Source of the DNA: Oscillospiraceae bacterium
GTDB lineage: Bacteria; Bacillota; Clostridia; UMGS1810
Reading direction: 5' to 3'
DNA length: 64,000 nucleotides
Assembly: GCA_015069095.1 (NCBI GenBank)
Contig: SVJH01000004.1
Location: 1-64,000 of the forward strand
Below the pieces are notes generated by a model that was given only the letters and a program-made list of their open reading frames with translations, did no database searches and was not told where the DNA came from. Both the position numbers and the translations under genes were made by a program. Of the stretch, positions 16,988 through 26,629 are shown one piece after another; position 1 is the first letter of the stretch; each line of letters begins with the position of its first letter.

Positions 16988-17998
16988 TTATGCAAGTTCA
17001 GCAAAGTATTTGATTGTTCTAACCATCTGGCTTGTGTATGAGTTTTCGTTATCATACCAAGAAACAACCTGTACTTCATAAAGGTCATCGCTGATTTTTG
17101 CTACCATTGTCTGTGTAGCATCGAATAGAGAACCGTATGTGATACCAACGATATCAGAAGATACGATTTGATCTTCATTGTAACCGAAAGAATCAGAAGA
17201 TGCAGCTTTCATAGCAGCATTGATACCTTCTTTTGTTACGTCTTTACCTTTAACAACTGCTGTAAGGATTGTTGTAGAACCTGTTGGAACTGGAACACGC
17301 TGTGCAGCACCAATAAGTTTACCATTAAGTTCAGGAATAACAAGACCGATTGCTTTTGCAGCACCTGTTGAGTTAGGAACGATATTAACTGCAGCAGCTC
17401 TTGCTCTTCTTAAATCTCCTTTTCTGTGTGGACCATCAAGAACCATCTGGTCACCTGTGTAAGCATGGATTGTAGCCATGATACCGCTCTGGATTTCAGC
17501 ATAATCGTTAAGTGCTTTAGCCATTGGAGCTAAGCAGTTTGTTGTACAAGATGCAGCAGAAATGATTGTATCATCTTTAGAAAGAGTTTTTTCATTTACG
17601 CTGTATACGATTGTTTTAAGGTCATTACCTGCTGGAGCAGAAATAACAACTTTTTTAGCACCGGCATCAATGTGAGCCTGGCTTTTTTCTTTAGATGTAT
17701 AGAAACCTGTACATTCTAAAACAACATCTACACCAAGTTTACCCCAAGGAAGATCCTTAGCGTCTTTTTCTGCATAGATTGTAATTTCTTTACCATCAAC
17801 GATGATAGCATTGTCTTTTACTTCAACTGTTTTGTTGTATCTACCCTGAGCAGAGTCGTATTTTAGAAGATGAGCAAGCATATCAGGACTTGTTAAGTCA
17901 TTGATTGCTACTACTTCGTAACCATCTGCACCGAACATCTGACGGAATGCCAAACGACCGATACGTCCAAAACCGTTAATTGCAACTTTTACTGCCAT
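16988..17998 (-). CDS. gapA: Glyceraldehyde-3-phosphate dehydrogenase
   Basis: A 336-residue glycolytic enzyme that oxidises glyceraldehyde 3-phosphate with NAD and phosphate. The Rossmann start [14 protein letters not shown] and the active site [12 protein letters not shown] (Cys151) are intact, as is the substrate loop THxxTGDQ-like [13 protein letters not shown]. The ribosome-binding site taggagg is strong and the promoter is good, in line with high expression. It stands alone, 20 kb from pgk-tpiA-gpmI, although gapA often heads that operon in Firmicutes. Confidence 0.97.
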   Translation of the reverse strand: MAVKVAINGFGRIGRLAFRQMFGADGYEVVAINDLTSPDMLAHLLKYDSAQGRYNKTVEVKDNAIIVDGKEITIYAEKDAKDLPWGKLGVDVVLECTGFYTSKEKSQAHIDAGAKKVVISAPAGNDLKTIVYSVNEKTLSKDDTIISAASCTTNCLAPMAKALNDYAEIQSGIMATIHAYTGDQMVLDGPHRKGDLRRARAAAVNIVPNSTGAAKAIGLVIPELNGKLIGAAQRVPVPTGSTTILTAVVKGKDVTKEGINAAMKAASSDSFGYNEDQIVSSDIVGITYGSLFDATQTMVAKISDDLYEVQVVSWYDNENSYTSQMVRTIKYFAELA

Positions 17999-18040
17999 AA
18001 TTATTTCCTCCTATTTATACATAAATTGTACATTGTGTAT

Positions 18041-18069
18041 ATTTTACTATATTTAGGAAAAATATGCAA
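18041..18069 (-). promoter_or_regulatory. Promoter of gapA
   Basis: On the minus strand TTGCAT, 17 bases, TAAAAT, with a 5' leader of about 35 bases. Confidence 0.6.
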
Positions 18070-18139
18070 GTCCTTTGTTAAAAAAATCACATTTTTTTCA
18101 AAAATATATAAAATTTTCATTATTTACTTAATTAAGTTG

Positions 18140-18850
18140 TTAATTTTTATATGAAATTTTTACAGATTTCATAACAACTTTCTGAATTGGTGCATCATAT
18201 TCATCAGTCTGTACAGCAGCAATTTCATCTACTACGTCAAGACCATCTGTTACTACACCAAAAGCTGCATATTTTCCATCCAAACTTGCGCTTACACCAT
18301 AAGATGTTTCAAGTACAATAAAGAACTGGCTTGATGCAGAATCTGGATGCATACTGCGCGCCATACTTATAACACCTTTTGTATGTTTTAAGTTATTTGC
18401 AACACCATTTTCTAAAAATTCACCTTTAATAGTCTGGCTGCTTCCACCGTAACCTGTACCTTCAGGATCGCCACCCTGAATTACAAATCCAGGCACTATT
18501 CTGTGAAATGTTAAACCGTCATAAAATCCTTCATTAGCCAATTTTACAAAATTTTCTGTTGTAATTGGTGCGTTTTTAGGATCAAGTTCAATTGTGATTG
18601 TTTTTCCGTTTTCCATTGTAATTGTTGCTACCGGAATTTTACCTGTGTTTTCTGTCATTGTTTCATCATCCTTTTTGTCAGTTTTTTTGTCGGTATTTTC
18701 ATTACCATTAGAATTTTCTTTGCTGCTTGTTGTAGTTTCTTTTGATGTGAAATCATGTTTTTTATCGTCTTTTTTACTATTACTGCACGCAATAAGAGAA
18801 AAAACTATAACAAGGCAAATAGCAAAACAAAATAACTTTTTAATTTTCAA
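18140..18850 (-). CDS. Lipoprotein cyclophilin-type peptidyl-prolyl isomerase
   Basis: A 236-residue exported enzyme. The lipobox SLIAC places the lipidated Cys at residue 22. A charged Lys/Asp/Thr/Ser linker (23-70) precedes the cyclophilin domain (73-236), with LTFHRIVPGFVIQGGDPEGTG (Arg117 of the active site), ISMARSMHPDSASSQFFI and AFGVVTDGLDVV. It catalyses cis-trans isomerisation of proline bonds in proteins folding outside the membrane. It is monocistronic. Confidence 0.94.
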   Translation of the reverse strand: MKIKKLFCFAICLVIVFSLIACSNSKKDDKKHDFTSKETTTSSKENSNGNENTDKKTDKKDDETMTENTGKIPVATITMENGKTITIELDPKNAPITTENFVKLANEGFYDGLTFHRIVPGFVIQGGDPEGTGYGGSSQTIKGEFLENGVANNLKHTKGVISMARSMHPDSASSQFFIVLETSYGVSASLDGKYAAFGVVTDGLDVVDEIAAVQTDEYDAPIQKVVMKSVKISYKN

Positions 18851-18882
18851 AACTCCATCTCCTTTTTTTAGTCTATTTTCTT

Positions 18883-18910
18883 ATTATAACAGTTTTTAAA
18901 ACTTTTGCAA
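18883..18910 (-). promoter_or_regulatory. Promoter of the cyclophilin gene
   Basis: On the minus strand TTGCAA, 16 bases, TATAAT, about 33 bases before the start codon. Confidence 0.55.
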
Positions 18911-18991
18911 TACTTTTGTAACAAATAGTAAAAATAATACCAAAAGTATAAAAAAAGATACTAATTTGATAAATACATTTGTACATACGTG

Positions 18992-19000
18992 TGATATAAT
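18992..19000 (+). promoter_or_regulatory. Extended -10 promoter of the amino-sugar operon
   Basis: TGATATAAT, an extended -10 element (TGN plus a perfect TATAAT), 48 bases before the first gene. No good -35 box is seen at the right distance, which suits an extended -10 or an activator-dependent promoter. Confidence 0.5.
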
Positions 19001-19048
19001 TCATGTGTTTGTAAAGACGAAATAATTTCATTTTACTGGAGGTAAATA

Positions 19049-19891
19049 ATGGAAACTTCTCTACTAATTCTTGCTGCAGGAATGGGCAGCAGATTCGGCG
19101 GTCTTAAACAAATTGCTCCTATTGGACCAAACGGCGAAACTATTCTTGATTTCTCTATATATGATGCAATTGAAGCCGGATTTAACGAAATTGTTTTCAT
19201 CATAAAAAAAGAAATTGAAGAAGATTTCAAAGAAGTTATAGGCAAAAGATGGGAAGGAAAAATTAAAATTACATATACTTTCCAATCTAATGACAAAGTT
19301 CCTTCATTTTTTGATTCATCTAAAAGGCAAAAACCACTTGGCACAGCGCACGCTGTTCTTTGTGCAAAAGATGCTCTTGACAAACCTTTTGCTGTTATAA
19401 ATGCAGACGATTTTTACGGAAAAAATTCTTTTAAATTAGTACACGATTTTCTTGTTAACAACGAAAATGATAATTGTCTTATCGGGTTTAAACTTTTAAA
19501 TACACTTTCTGACAATGGTAGTGTTTCAAGAGGTGTTTGTGAAGTTGAAAATGGCAATTTAAAGAGTGTAACAGAATGCACTGCAATCACCAAAGATAGT
19601 GATTACGATATGAACTCTACTGTTTCTATGAATATGTGGGGGCTCAATCCATCACTTTTGGAAGATATGGAAAAGTATTTCCATGACTTTTTAAGTAACA
19701 TTAAGAATGTCGAAAAAGACGAATGCTATCTTCCACTTTTTATAGATACACAAATTAAAGAAAAAGATTTGAAAGTAAAAGTACTACAAAGCGATGAAAA
19801 ATGGTACGGTATGACATACAAAGAAGATATTGACGGCGTAAAAGAAGCTATTAAATTACTTGTTGATAAGGGGTATTATGATGGGATATAA
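19049..19891 (+). CDS. Sugar-1-phosphate nucleotidyltransferase, probably paired with the downstream kinase
   Basis: A 280-residue GT-A type nucleotidyltransferase. LILAAGMGSRFGGLKQ (6-21) is the nucleotide-binding loop and FAVINADDFYG (114-124) gives the metal-binding Asp. GTAHAVLCA is typical of sugar-phosphate uridylyl- or guanylyltransferases. It makes an NDP-sugar from a sugar 1-phosphate. The next gene overlaps its end and codes for a NahK-like kinase that produces hexosamine 1-phosphates, so an N-acetylhexosamine 1-phosphate substrate is a reasonable inference. The gene is the first of four. Confidence 0.85.
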   Translation: METSLLILAAGMGSRFGGLKQIAPIGPNGETILDFSIYDAIEAGFNEIVFIIKKEIEEDFKEVIGKRWEGKIKITYTFQSNDKVPSFFDSSKRQKPLGTAHAVLCAKDALDKPFAVINADDFYGKNSFKLVHDFLVNNENDNCLIGFKLLNTLSDNGSVSRGVCEVENGNLKSVTECTAITKDSDYDMNSTVSMNMWGLNPSLLEDMEKYFHDFLSNIKNVEKDECYLPLFIDTQIKEKDLKVKVLQSDEKWYGMTYKEDIDGVKEAIKLLVDKGYYDGI

Positions 19892-20963
19892 TCTCAATGA
19901 AATCTTACGAAACTTCAAAGTAGAAGCTGACATAGCTTCTTATGGTAACGGACATATCAATGATACTTACATCGTGGAAATGAATCCAAAATACATTCTT
20001 CAAAGAATAAATACAGATATTTTTTCTGACCCTTTTGATGTAATGGAAAACATTTCAAATGTAACAACACATATCAGAAAAAAAACAATTGAAAACGGCG
20101 GTAATCCTGACCGCGAAGTTTTAACTGTAATACATACAATAAACGATGAAACTTTTTATAAATGCGAAGATGGTTCATGTTTCAGACTTTATAAATTTAT
20201 TGACAAAGCCATTTCGTATGACATTGTTGACGATCCAAAAAAACTAAAAAGTGCTGGTGTTGCATTTGGCAAATTTCAGAAATATCTTTCCGATTTTCCA
20301 ATGGAAAAACTTCACGAAACAATTAAAGATTTCCACAACACACCAGTAAGATTTGAAGCATTTAAAAAGGCACTTAGTGATGACAAAGCTTCAAGAGCAA
20401 AAGATGCTTGCGATGAAATTAAATTTGTACTTGACAGAGCACACTACTGTGATGTGGTTGTAAATGAAATTAAGAGTGGAAATATTCCTCTCAGAGTTAC
20501 ACACAATGACACAAAACTAAACAATGTAATGCTTGATGCAAAAACAAATGAAGGTGTTTGTGTAATCGACCTTGACACTGTAATGCCTGGTTCTCTTTTA
20601 TACGATTATGGCGATGCACTACGTTTTGGCGCAAATACAGGTGCTGAAGATGAAGCTGATCTTTCTAAAGTAAACTTTTCAGATGAAATGTTTGAAGCAT
20701 TTACAGAAGGATTTTTGTCTCAGGTTAAAGACACTCTTACAGAAAAGGAAAAAGAAAATCTTGTATTCAGCATAAAACTTATGACATTCGAGTGTGGAAT
20801 GAGATTTTTAACAGACTATTTAAACGGTGATACTTACTTTAAAGTTCACAAAAAAGATCACAACCTACTTAGATGCAGAACTCAATTTAAACTTATTTCT
20901 GACATCGAAAGTAAAGAAGAAAAACTGAATAAAAAACTAAACGAAATAATCCAAAATTTATGA
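19881..20963 (+). CDS. NahK-like N-acetylhexosamine 1-kinase (aminoglycoside phosphotransferase fold)
   Basis: A 360-residue kinase of the APH fold. The catalytic loop is VTHNDTKLNNVMLD (206-219, Asp210) and the metal site is VCVIDLDTVMPGSLLYDYGDALR (Asp230 region), both as in bifidobacterial NahK, which phosphorylates GlcNAc and GalNAc at C1. ATG codons at 19878 and 19881 follow aagggg; the second is 7 bases away and was chosen. It overlaps the nucleotidyltransferase by 11 bases, which implies coupled translation and supports a two-step salvage from free hexosamine to nucleotide sugar. Other anomeric kinase substrates cannot be excluded. Confidence 0.85.
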   Translation: MGYNLNEILRNFKVEADIASYGNGHINDTYIVEMNPKYILQRINTDIFSDPFDVMENISNVTTHIRKKTIENGGNPDREVLTVIHTINDETFYKCEDGSCFRLYKFIDKAISYDIVDDPKKLKSAGVAFGKFQKYLSDFPMEKLHETIKDFHNTPVRFEAFKKALSDDKASRAKDACDEIKFVLDRAHYCDVVVNEIKSGNIPLRVTHNDTKLNNVMLDAKTNEGVCVIDLDTVMPGSLLYDYGDALRFGANTGAEDEADLSKVNFSDEMFEAFTEGFLSQVKDTLTEKEKENLVFSIKLMTFECGMRFLTDYLNGDTYFKVHKKDHNLLRCRTQFKLISDIESKEEKLNKKLNEIIQNL

Positions 20964-20975
20964 GGAAGTGTTTTT

Positions 20976-22769
20976 ATGAACAAAGAATTTGAAAAAATCA
21001 TTTTTGATTTGGTAGATTTTAAATTTGAAAAAGAGATTAAATACACTAATTTTGATGGCGTTTTAGTTGAATATAATGGTACAAGTGCGACCATTGGTTA
21101 TGAAGATAAACCCTCTTTAACAAGAGGGTTATTCTTACTTTCACAGGAAATTTCAAAAGGAAATAAAAATTTTAAAATAGAGCAAAAGAAGCATTTTAAA
21201 GAATGCGGTGTTATGCTTGACTGTTCAAGAAATGCTGTAATGACTGTAAAAAGTGTAAAGAAATACATTGAATATATGGCAGCACTTGGGCTTAATCTTT
21301 TAATGCTTTACACTGAAGATACATATGAAATAAAAGAATACCCTTACTTTGGTTATTTAAGAGGAAGATATACAGAAGAAGAAATCAAAGAAATCGACTC
21401 ATATGCTCAAAAATTCGGCATAGAAGTTGTTCCTTGTGTTCAAACACTTGCGCATCTTTTTCAGTTTTTAAAATGGAATAATCCAAGTGCAATAAAAGAT
21501 ACAAATGATATTCTGCTAATTGATGAAGATGAAACTTATAATTTTATTGAATGTGCAATAAAAACACTAAGAAATATGTTTTCATCAAAGAGAATTCACA
21601 TTGGTATGGATGAAGCGCACGATGTCGGACTTGGAAAATTTCTTGATAAAAACGGATATCAGAACAGATTTGACATACTTAACAGACATCTTGCAAAAGT
21701 TGTTGATATATGCAAAAAATACAACTTTAAACCTATGATGTGGTCAGATATGTTCTTCCGTCTTGCATCCCCTACCCACGATTATTATGACGATGCACCA
21801 ATACCTGATGAAGTAATCAGCAAAATACCAGAAGTTGATATGGTGTACTGGGATTATTACAAAACAAGTAAGGACATATATATAAAACAAATAAAAAGAC
21901 ATAAACCGTTAAATAAACCTATTATATTTGCCGGTGGCATTTCAATGTGGTACGGCCCGGTACCTGATTTTGACTATACAGTTTCAACAAGCACATGTGC
22001 ACTTACGGCATGTCTTGAAGAAGGTATTGAAAGTGTTTTTGCTACTATGTGGGGCGATAACGGAAATGAATGTAATCATTTTCTTACAATGCCACTTTTA
22101 CCTTTATATTCAGAATATTTCTACCGCGGATTAAATTGTACAGAAGATGACATAAAAGATGTTTCTGAATTTTTAACTAAACAACCATATGAAGTGTCAC
22201 GTGCAATAGGAAATTTTAATCTGCATGATGAAGAATTCCTTCATCAGTCAAAAGCACTAATATACAACGATATTCTTTATCAACTTGGTCTTTATTACTC
22301 AAAATATGAAATTATGCATAATCGATATAAAGAAAATTGCAAAATTTTAAAACTAATGATTGACAAAAACGACAAAAATGTATTATATTATGAATATGCT
22401 TATATGCTCAACAGAATATGCGAAATCAAATCCGACTTAATTATGAACATTCAAAAAGAATACAAAAACGGTAATAAAACCTACCTTAAAAACCTTACAG
22501 AAGTTGTTTTGCCAGATTTAAAAGAAAAATATGCTGCTTTAAAATCAATACATAAAAAACTTTGGTATTCAACATATAAACCATTTGGATTTGAAGTATT
22601 AAGCATAAGATACGGCGGTGTTATTTCAAGAATTGACGATACAATCGAAACAATTTCAGATTATGTCGAAGGGAAAATTTTATCAATTGCCGAACTTGAC
22701 GAAGAAAAACTTAATTTTAAAATGAATAATCAAGCAGTAAGGGCGATGACGCCCACTCATTTATTATAA
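20976..22769 (+). CDS. Glycoside hydrolase family 20 enzyme (hexosaminidase-like)
   Basis: A 597-residue protein. Residues 70-400 form the GH20 TIM barrel, with KECGVMLDCSRNAVMTV at its start and the catalytic Asp-Glu pair in HIGMDEAHD (Asp212, Glu213). GH20 enzymes remove terminal GlcNAc or GalNAc by substrate-assisted catalysis. There is no signal peptide, so it works on imported oligosaccharides in the cytosol. The C-terminal 190 residues are helical and unassigned. The context (NahK-like kinase before, nagB after) shows an amino-sugar role. A gaggaagtg ribosome-binding site lies before the start. Confidence 0.87.
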   Translation: MNKEFEKIIFDLVDFKFEKEIKYTNFDGVLVEYNGTSATIGYEDKPSLTRGLFLLSQEISKGNKNFKIEQKKHFKECGVMLDCSRNAVMTVKSVKKYIEYMAALGLNLLMLYTEDTYEIKEYPYFGYLRGRYTEEEIKEIDSYAQKFGIEVVPCVQTLAHLFQFLKWNNPSAIKDTNDILLIDEDETYNFIECAIKTLRNMFSSKRIHIGMDEAHDVGLGKFLDKNGYQNRFDILNRHLAKVVDICKKYNFKPMMWSDMFFRLASPTHDYYDDAPIPDEVISKIPEVDMVYWDYYKTSKDIYIKQIKRHKPLNKPIIFAGGISMWYGPVPDFDYTVSTSTCALTACLEEGIESVFATMWGDNGNECNHFLTMPLLPLYSEYFYRGLNCTEDDIKDVSEFLTKQPYEVSRAIGNFNLHDEEFLHQSKALIYNDILYQLGLYYSKYEIMHNRYKENCKILKLMIDKNDKNVLYYEYAYMLNRICEIKSDLIMNIQKEYKNGNKTYLKNLTEVVLPDLKEKYAALKSIHKKLWYSTYKPFGFEVLSIRYGGVISRIDDTIETISDYVEGKILSIAELDEEKLNFKMNNQAVRAMTPTHLL

Positions 22770-22794
22770 TAGATTTGTAAAGGAGAGTTAAAAA

Positions 22795-23520
22795 ATGAGA
22801 GTAATTATTTGCGAAAACTATGATGAAATGTCGAAAGAAGGTGCTAAAATCGTTGCAAGTCAGATAACATTAAAACCTGATTCTATTTTAGGTCTTGCAA
22901 CAGGTTCTACTCCAATAGGATTATATAAAAATCTTATTGAACTAAATAAGAATAAGGAAATTGATTTTTCATGTGTTAAATCTTTTAACCTTGATGAATA
23001 CTATCCTATCAGCCGTGAAAACGACCAGAGTTATTTTTATTTTATGAATGACAATCTTTTTAATCATGTTAATATTGATAAAAATAACACACACGTTCCA
23101 AACGGCGAAACAAAAAATGCAGAAGAAGAATGCAAAAACTATGACAAAATGATTGATAAAGCAGGTGGAATTGACCTTCAGATTTTAGGTATCGGTCAAA
23201 ATGGTCATATTGCATTTAATGAACCTGACAAAAACCTTATTACAGGAACACACGTTACTTCACTTACACAAAATACAATAGAAGCAAATTCACGCTTTTT
23301 TAATGATATTTCAGAAGTTCCAACTAAAGCACTTACAATGGGTATTGGCTCAATTATGAAAGCTAAAAAAATTATTATTCTTATTAACGGTGAAAACAAA
23401 CACGCTGCTTTAAAAGAACTTTTAAACGAAAATATCACAACTGATATTCCTGCTACATTACTTAAAGTACATCCTGATGTTGTACTTATCTGTGATAAAG
23501 CAGCATACTATGGTAAATAA
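22795..23520 (+). CDS. nagB: Glucosamine-6-phosphate deaminase
   Basis: A 241-residue enzyme converting glucosamine 6-phosphate to fructose 6-phosphate and ammonia. Signature segments are [11 protein letters not shown] (34-44), FNLDEYYP (64-71, with the catalytic Asp67) and [14 protein letters not shown] (131-144, His138). It is the last gene of the operon, 25 bases after the GH20 gene. No nagA (deacetylase) lies in the window, so its N-acetyl substrates must be deacetylated by a gene elsewhere. Confidence 0.96.
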   Translation: MRVIICENYDEMSKEGAKIVASQITLKPDSILGLATGSTPIGLYKNLIELNKNKEIDFSCVKSFNLDEYYPISRENDQSYFYFMNDNLFNHVNIDKNNTHVPNGETKNAEEECKNYDKMIDKAGGIDLQILGIGQNGHIAFNEPDKNLITGTHVTSLTQNTIEANSRFFNDISEVPTKALTMGIGSIMKAKKIIILINGENKHAALKELLNENITTDIPATLLKVHPDVVLICDKAAYYGK

Positions 23521-23528
23521 TTGACTTT

Positions 23529-23561
23529 AAAAGGAACAAAACATTAAGTTTTGTTCCTTTT
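23529..23561 (+). terminator. Terminator of the amino-sugar operon
   Basis: Perfect 14-base stem AAAAGGAACAAAAC/GTTTTGTTCCTTTT with an ATTAA loop. Confidence 0.9.
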
Positions 23562-23564
23562 ATA

Positions 23565-23593
23565 TTGACAAAATTCGCTTTTAAGTATATAAT
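23565..23593 (+). promoter_or_regulatory. Consensus promoter of type III glutamine synthetase
   Basis: Perfect TTGACA (23565-23570), 17 bases, perfect TATAAT (23588-23593). It starts 4 bases after the upstream terminator. Confidence 0.85.
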
Positions 23594-23636
23594 AAGTTCA
23601 TTATTTTACATAAAAAGTCAGGGAGGATTTTTTAAT

Positions 23637-25730
23637 ATGAGCAAACTATCCGAAATGTTTGGTTGCCTTGTTTTTAACGACGATGTAATGAGAGAAAAAC
23701 TGCCTAAAGACACTTATAAAGCAGTTAAAAAATCTATGTATGAAGGTAAAAGTTTAGATAGTTCTGTTGCAAATATCGTAGCAAATGCTATGAAGGATTG
23801 GGCAATTGAAAAAGGTGCTACACACTTTACACACTGGTTTCAACCAATGACAGGAATTACCGCAGAAAAACACGATAGTTTTATAACTCCTGTGGGCGAC
23901 GGAAAAGTTATAATGGATTTTTCAGGAAAAGAACTTATAAAAGGCGAACCTGATGCATCATCATTTCCTTCAGGCGGACTTCGCGCTACTTTTGAAGCAA
24001 GAGGTTACACCGCGTGGGATCCTACATCATATGCCTTTATTAAAGATAATTCTTTATGCATTCCTACCGCCTTTTGCTCATATGGTGGACATGCACTTGA
24101 CAAAAAAACTCCCCTACTTCGTTCAATGGAAGAAATAAGTTATCAGGCACTTAGAATAGTAAAACTTTTTGGTAATGATGACGTAAAAAGAGTTGTAACT
24201 ACTGTTGGACCTGAACAGGAATACTTCCTTATTGATAAAAATTTATACAAACAACGCCGAGATTTAATGTTTACAGGAAGAACTCTTTTTGGTGCAATGC
24301 CTCCAAAAGGACAAGACCTTGAAGATCATTATTTTGGTACGATTAAAACAAGAGTTTCTGCATTCATGAAAGAACTCGATGAAGAACTTTGGAAACTTGG
24401 AATTCTTGCGAAGACAAAGCATAACGAAGCTGCTCCATCGCAGCACGAACTTGCTCCTATTTTTACGACTACAAACATTGCAACTGACCACAATCAGATT
24501 ACAATGGAACTTATGAAAAAAATTGCTGAAAAACACGATTTAGTATGTCTTCTTCATGAAAAGCCATTTAAAGGAGTTAATGGAAGTGGTAAGCATAATA
24601 ACTGGTCGCTTTCAACAGATAATGGAACAAATCTTTTAGAGCCGGGAAATTCTCCATATGAAAATGCTCAGTTTTTAACATTTTTGGCTGCCATTATAAA
24701 AGCAGTTGACGAAAACCAAGACCTTCTTAGAATTTCTATTGCATCTGCAAGTAATGACCATCGTCTTGGTGCAAATGAAGCGCCACCTGCTATTGTATCA
24801 ATTTTTCTTGGCGAGGAACTTACTGAAGTTTTAGATGCAATTGAAAGCGGTAGTGATTACGAAGAGAAAAAGGCCGGCAGAATGGAAGTTGGTGTTCACG
24901 TTCTTCCTAAATTCAGAAAAGATACGACTGACAGAAACAGAACATCACCTCTTGCATTTACAGGAAATAAATTTGAATTTAGAATGCTCGGTTCATCATT
25001 CTCTGTTGCCGGACCAAACATTATGATGAATACAATTGTTGCCGATGCGTTAAAACAGTTTGCAGACAAACTTGAAAATAGCGAAAACTTCACAAAGGAT
25101 TTGCACAAACTTATAAAAGAGACTATTAAAAAACATAAAAGAATCATATTTAACGGAAATAACTATTCTGATGAATGGGTTAAAGAAGCCGAAAAACGCG
25201 GTTTATTAAACTACAAAACTGCTGCTGAGGCAATTCCTCATTATGTTGATCAAAAGAATATTGAACTATTTAAGTTGCACAAAATATTTACCGATGTTGA
25301 ACTTTACTCAAGATGCGAGATACTTCTTGAAAACTACTGCAAGGTACTTACAATTGAAGGACGCACTATGGTGGATATGGCTAAAAAAGATATCTTCCCT
25401 GCTGTTTCAAAATATATTAACGTTCTTTGCGATGCAGTAAATGCACGAAAAAATGCTTGCCCTGACATTTCAAACAAACCTGAACAAGAACTTATCAAAA
25501 AACTTTCAGATTTAAATGCTTCTTTCTATGAAAAGACTTTTATTCTTGAAAATGAACTTGAAAAAGCAAACGAAATTGAAGCGTATAAAGAACGTTCTGT
25601 TTACTTTAAAGATAATGTAATTCCTGCTATGGAATCTTTAAGAAATGATGCAGACGAAATGGAACTTATTTGTGCTAAAAAATACTGGCCGATGCCAACT
25701 TATGACGATTTATTATTCTTTGGAGTATAA
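23637..25730 (+). CDS. glnN: Glutamine synthetase type III
   Basis: A 697-residue enzyme, the large dodecameric type III form that makes glutamine from glutamate, ammonia and ATP. Visible signatures are [35 protein letters not shown], the metal-binding [28 protein letters not shown] and [19 protein letters not shown]. The length matches the type III family (about 700) and not type I (about 450). ATG at 23637 follows gggagg; earlier in-frame codons fall in the promoter. It is monocistronic, from a consensus promoter to a strong terminator. Confidence 0.96.
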   Translation: MSKLSEMFGCLVFNDDVMREKLPKDTYKAVKKSMYEGKSLDSSVANIVANAMKDWAIEKGATHFTHWFQPMTGITAEKHDSFITPVGDGKVIMDFSGKELIKGEPDASSFPSGGLRATFEARGYTAWDPTSYAFIKDNSLCIPTAFCSYGGHALDKKTPLLRSMEEISYQALRIVKLFGNDDVKRVVTTVGPEQEYFLIDKNLYKQRRDLMFTGRTLFGAMPPKGQDLEDHYFGTIKTRVSAFMKELDEELWKLGILAKTKHNEAAPSQHELAPIFTTTNIATDHNQITMELMKKIAEKHDLVCLLHEKPFKGVNGSGKHNNWSLSTDNGTNLLEPGNSPYENAQFLTFLAAIIKAVDENQDLLRISIASASNDHRLGANEAPPAIVSIFLGEELTEVLDAIESGSDYEEKKAGRMEVGVHVLPKFRKDTTDRNRTSPLAFTGNKFEFRMLGSSFSVAGPNIMMNTIVADALKQFADKLENSENFTKDLHKLIKETIKKHKRIIFNGNNYSDEWVKEAEKRGLLNYKTAAEAIPHYVDQKNIELFKLHKIFTDVELYSRCEILLENYCKVLTIEGRTMVDMAKKDIFPAVSKYINVLCDAVNARKNACPDISNKPEQELIKKLSDLNASFYEKTFILENELEKANEIEAYKERSVYFKDNVIPAMESLRNDADEMELICAKKYWPMPTYDDLLFFGV

Positions 25731-25733
25731 AAC

Positions 25734-25762
25734 AAAAACCGAGCTTATTGCTCGGTTTTTTT
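25734..25762. terminator. Bidirectional terminator between glnN and the isomerase cluster
   Basis: Perfect 11-base stem AAAAACCGAGC/GCTCGGTTTTT with a TTATT loop. The stop codon of the minus-strand isomerase lies in the loop. Confidence 0.9.
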
Positions 25763-26617
25763 GTATTCTTCTATTTTCTCAACAAGTTTTTTAGCAATTT
25801 TATATGTAAATTTTAATCCTTCTATTTTAAAATCTTCATCCATATATCGTATGCATTCCGTTTCAAGATTAAAATTACCTTCGTAACCTGCTTTTGCAAT
25901 TGCCTTAGTTATCTTATTCCAGTCAAAAAGTCCGAAATACGGAAGATAATGGTTATCCGCTTTATAGTTGTTGTCGTGAATATGAAAAACTTTTAAATAC
26001 TCTTTTTTAACTCCTAAGATGTAATCTTCAGGTTCAACCCCTGTAAGTGCAGCATGTCCAATATCGACACATGCAACGTAATATGGTGAGTTAAGCGCAT
26101 CTAAAAAGGAGTTTAATTCCTCGGGTTTTCCAAGTCTTCCTACATAGCAATCTCTTTTTTCATCTTTTTTGTATAAGTTTTCAACAGCAATTTTTACATT
26201 AAACTTTTTACAGTATTTTTCAAAACTTTTAAAATATTTCAAATTATATTCAAAAAAATCTACACCATCGGGAACTTTAACATTATGAATTACAATATAC
26301 TCCGCGCCAAAAATTGATGTTACTTCTATTGCACGAACAAGGCGAAGATACATTTCGTCGGATTCATCCATTACATTTTCATATTGAAAATGCATAAAAG
26401 GCGCGTGTGTCTGGTTGCAGATTAAATTTGCATCTAAGAGTTTATTCTTTTCTTCAATCGCAACTTCTTTATAGTTTTCGCCAAGAAGTGTATCGTGATA
26501 CTTAGACCAGTAAAGTGGAAAATCCACACCATCAAATCCTGCTTCTTTTACTTGTTTTAGCGCACTTTTCTGCCCTACATCAATAAACATTTGCAAAACA
26601 CTTGTTGTAATTTTCAT
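25745..26617 (-). CDS. Sugar phosphate isomerase/epimerase (xylose isomerase-like TIM barrel)
   Basis: A 290-residue TIM barrel of the AP-endonuclease-2/xylose-isomerase-like family. Metal-site segments are IAVENLY (Glu), ACVDIGHA (Asp, His), VFHIHDN and NLETE (Glu). Members interconvert sugars or keto-acids, but the substrate is not readable. It is clearly paralogous to the gene at 27817: both have AGFD-V/A-DF, CNQ(T/S)HAPF, DIGHA and HIHDN at matching places. It is the last gene of a cluster with an iron-dependent alcohol dehydrogenase, 12 bases after it. Confidence 0.88.
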   Translation of the reverse strand: MKITTSVLQMFIDVGQKSALKQVKEAGFDGVDFPLYWSKYHDTLLGENYKEVAIEEKNKLLDANLICNQTHAPFMHFQYENVMDESDEMYLRLVRAIEVTSIFGAEYIVIHNVKVPDGVDFFEYNLKYFKSFEKYCKKFNVKIAVENLYKKDEKRDCYVGRLGKPEELNSFLDALNSPYYVACVDIGHAALTGVEPEDYILGVKKEYLKVFHIHDNNYKADNHYLPYFGLFDWNKITKAIAKAGYEGNFNLETECIRYMDEDFKIEGLKFTYKIAKKLVEKIEEYKKTEQ

Positions 26618-26629
26618 TTAAAAATCCCC

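Noticed and set aside
18126-18137. Palindrome ACTTAATTAAGT near the end of the cyclophilin gene
   Set aside because: It is short and fully A/T-type with no T run or partner; expected by chance in DNA of this composition.
23594-23636. Possible glutamine riboswitch before glutamine synthetase
   Set aside because: The leader is only about 40 bases from the -10 box to the ATG, too short to hold that aptamer.
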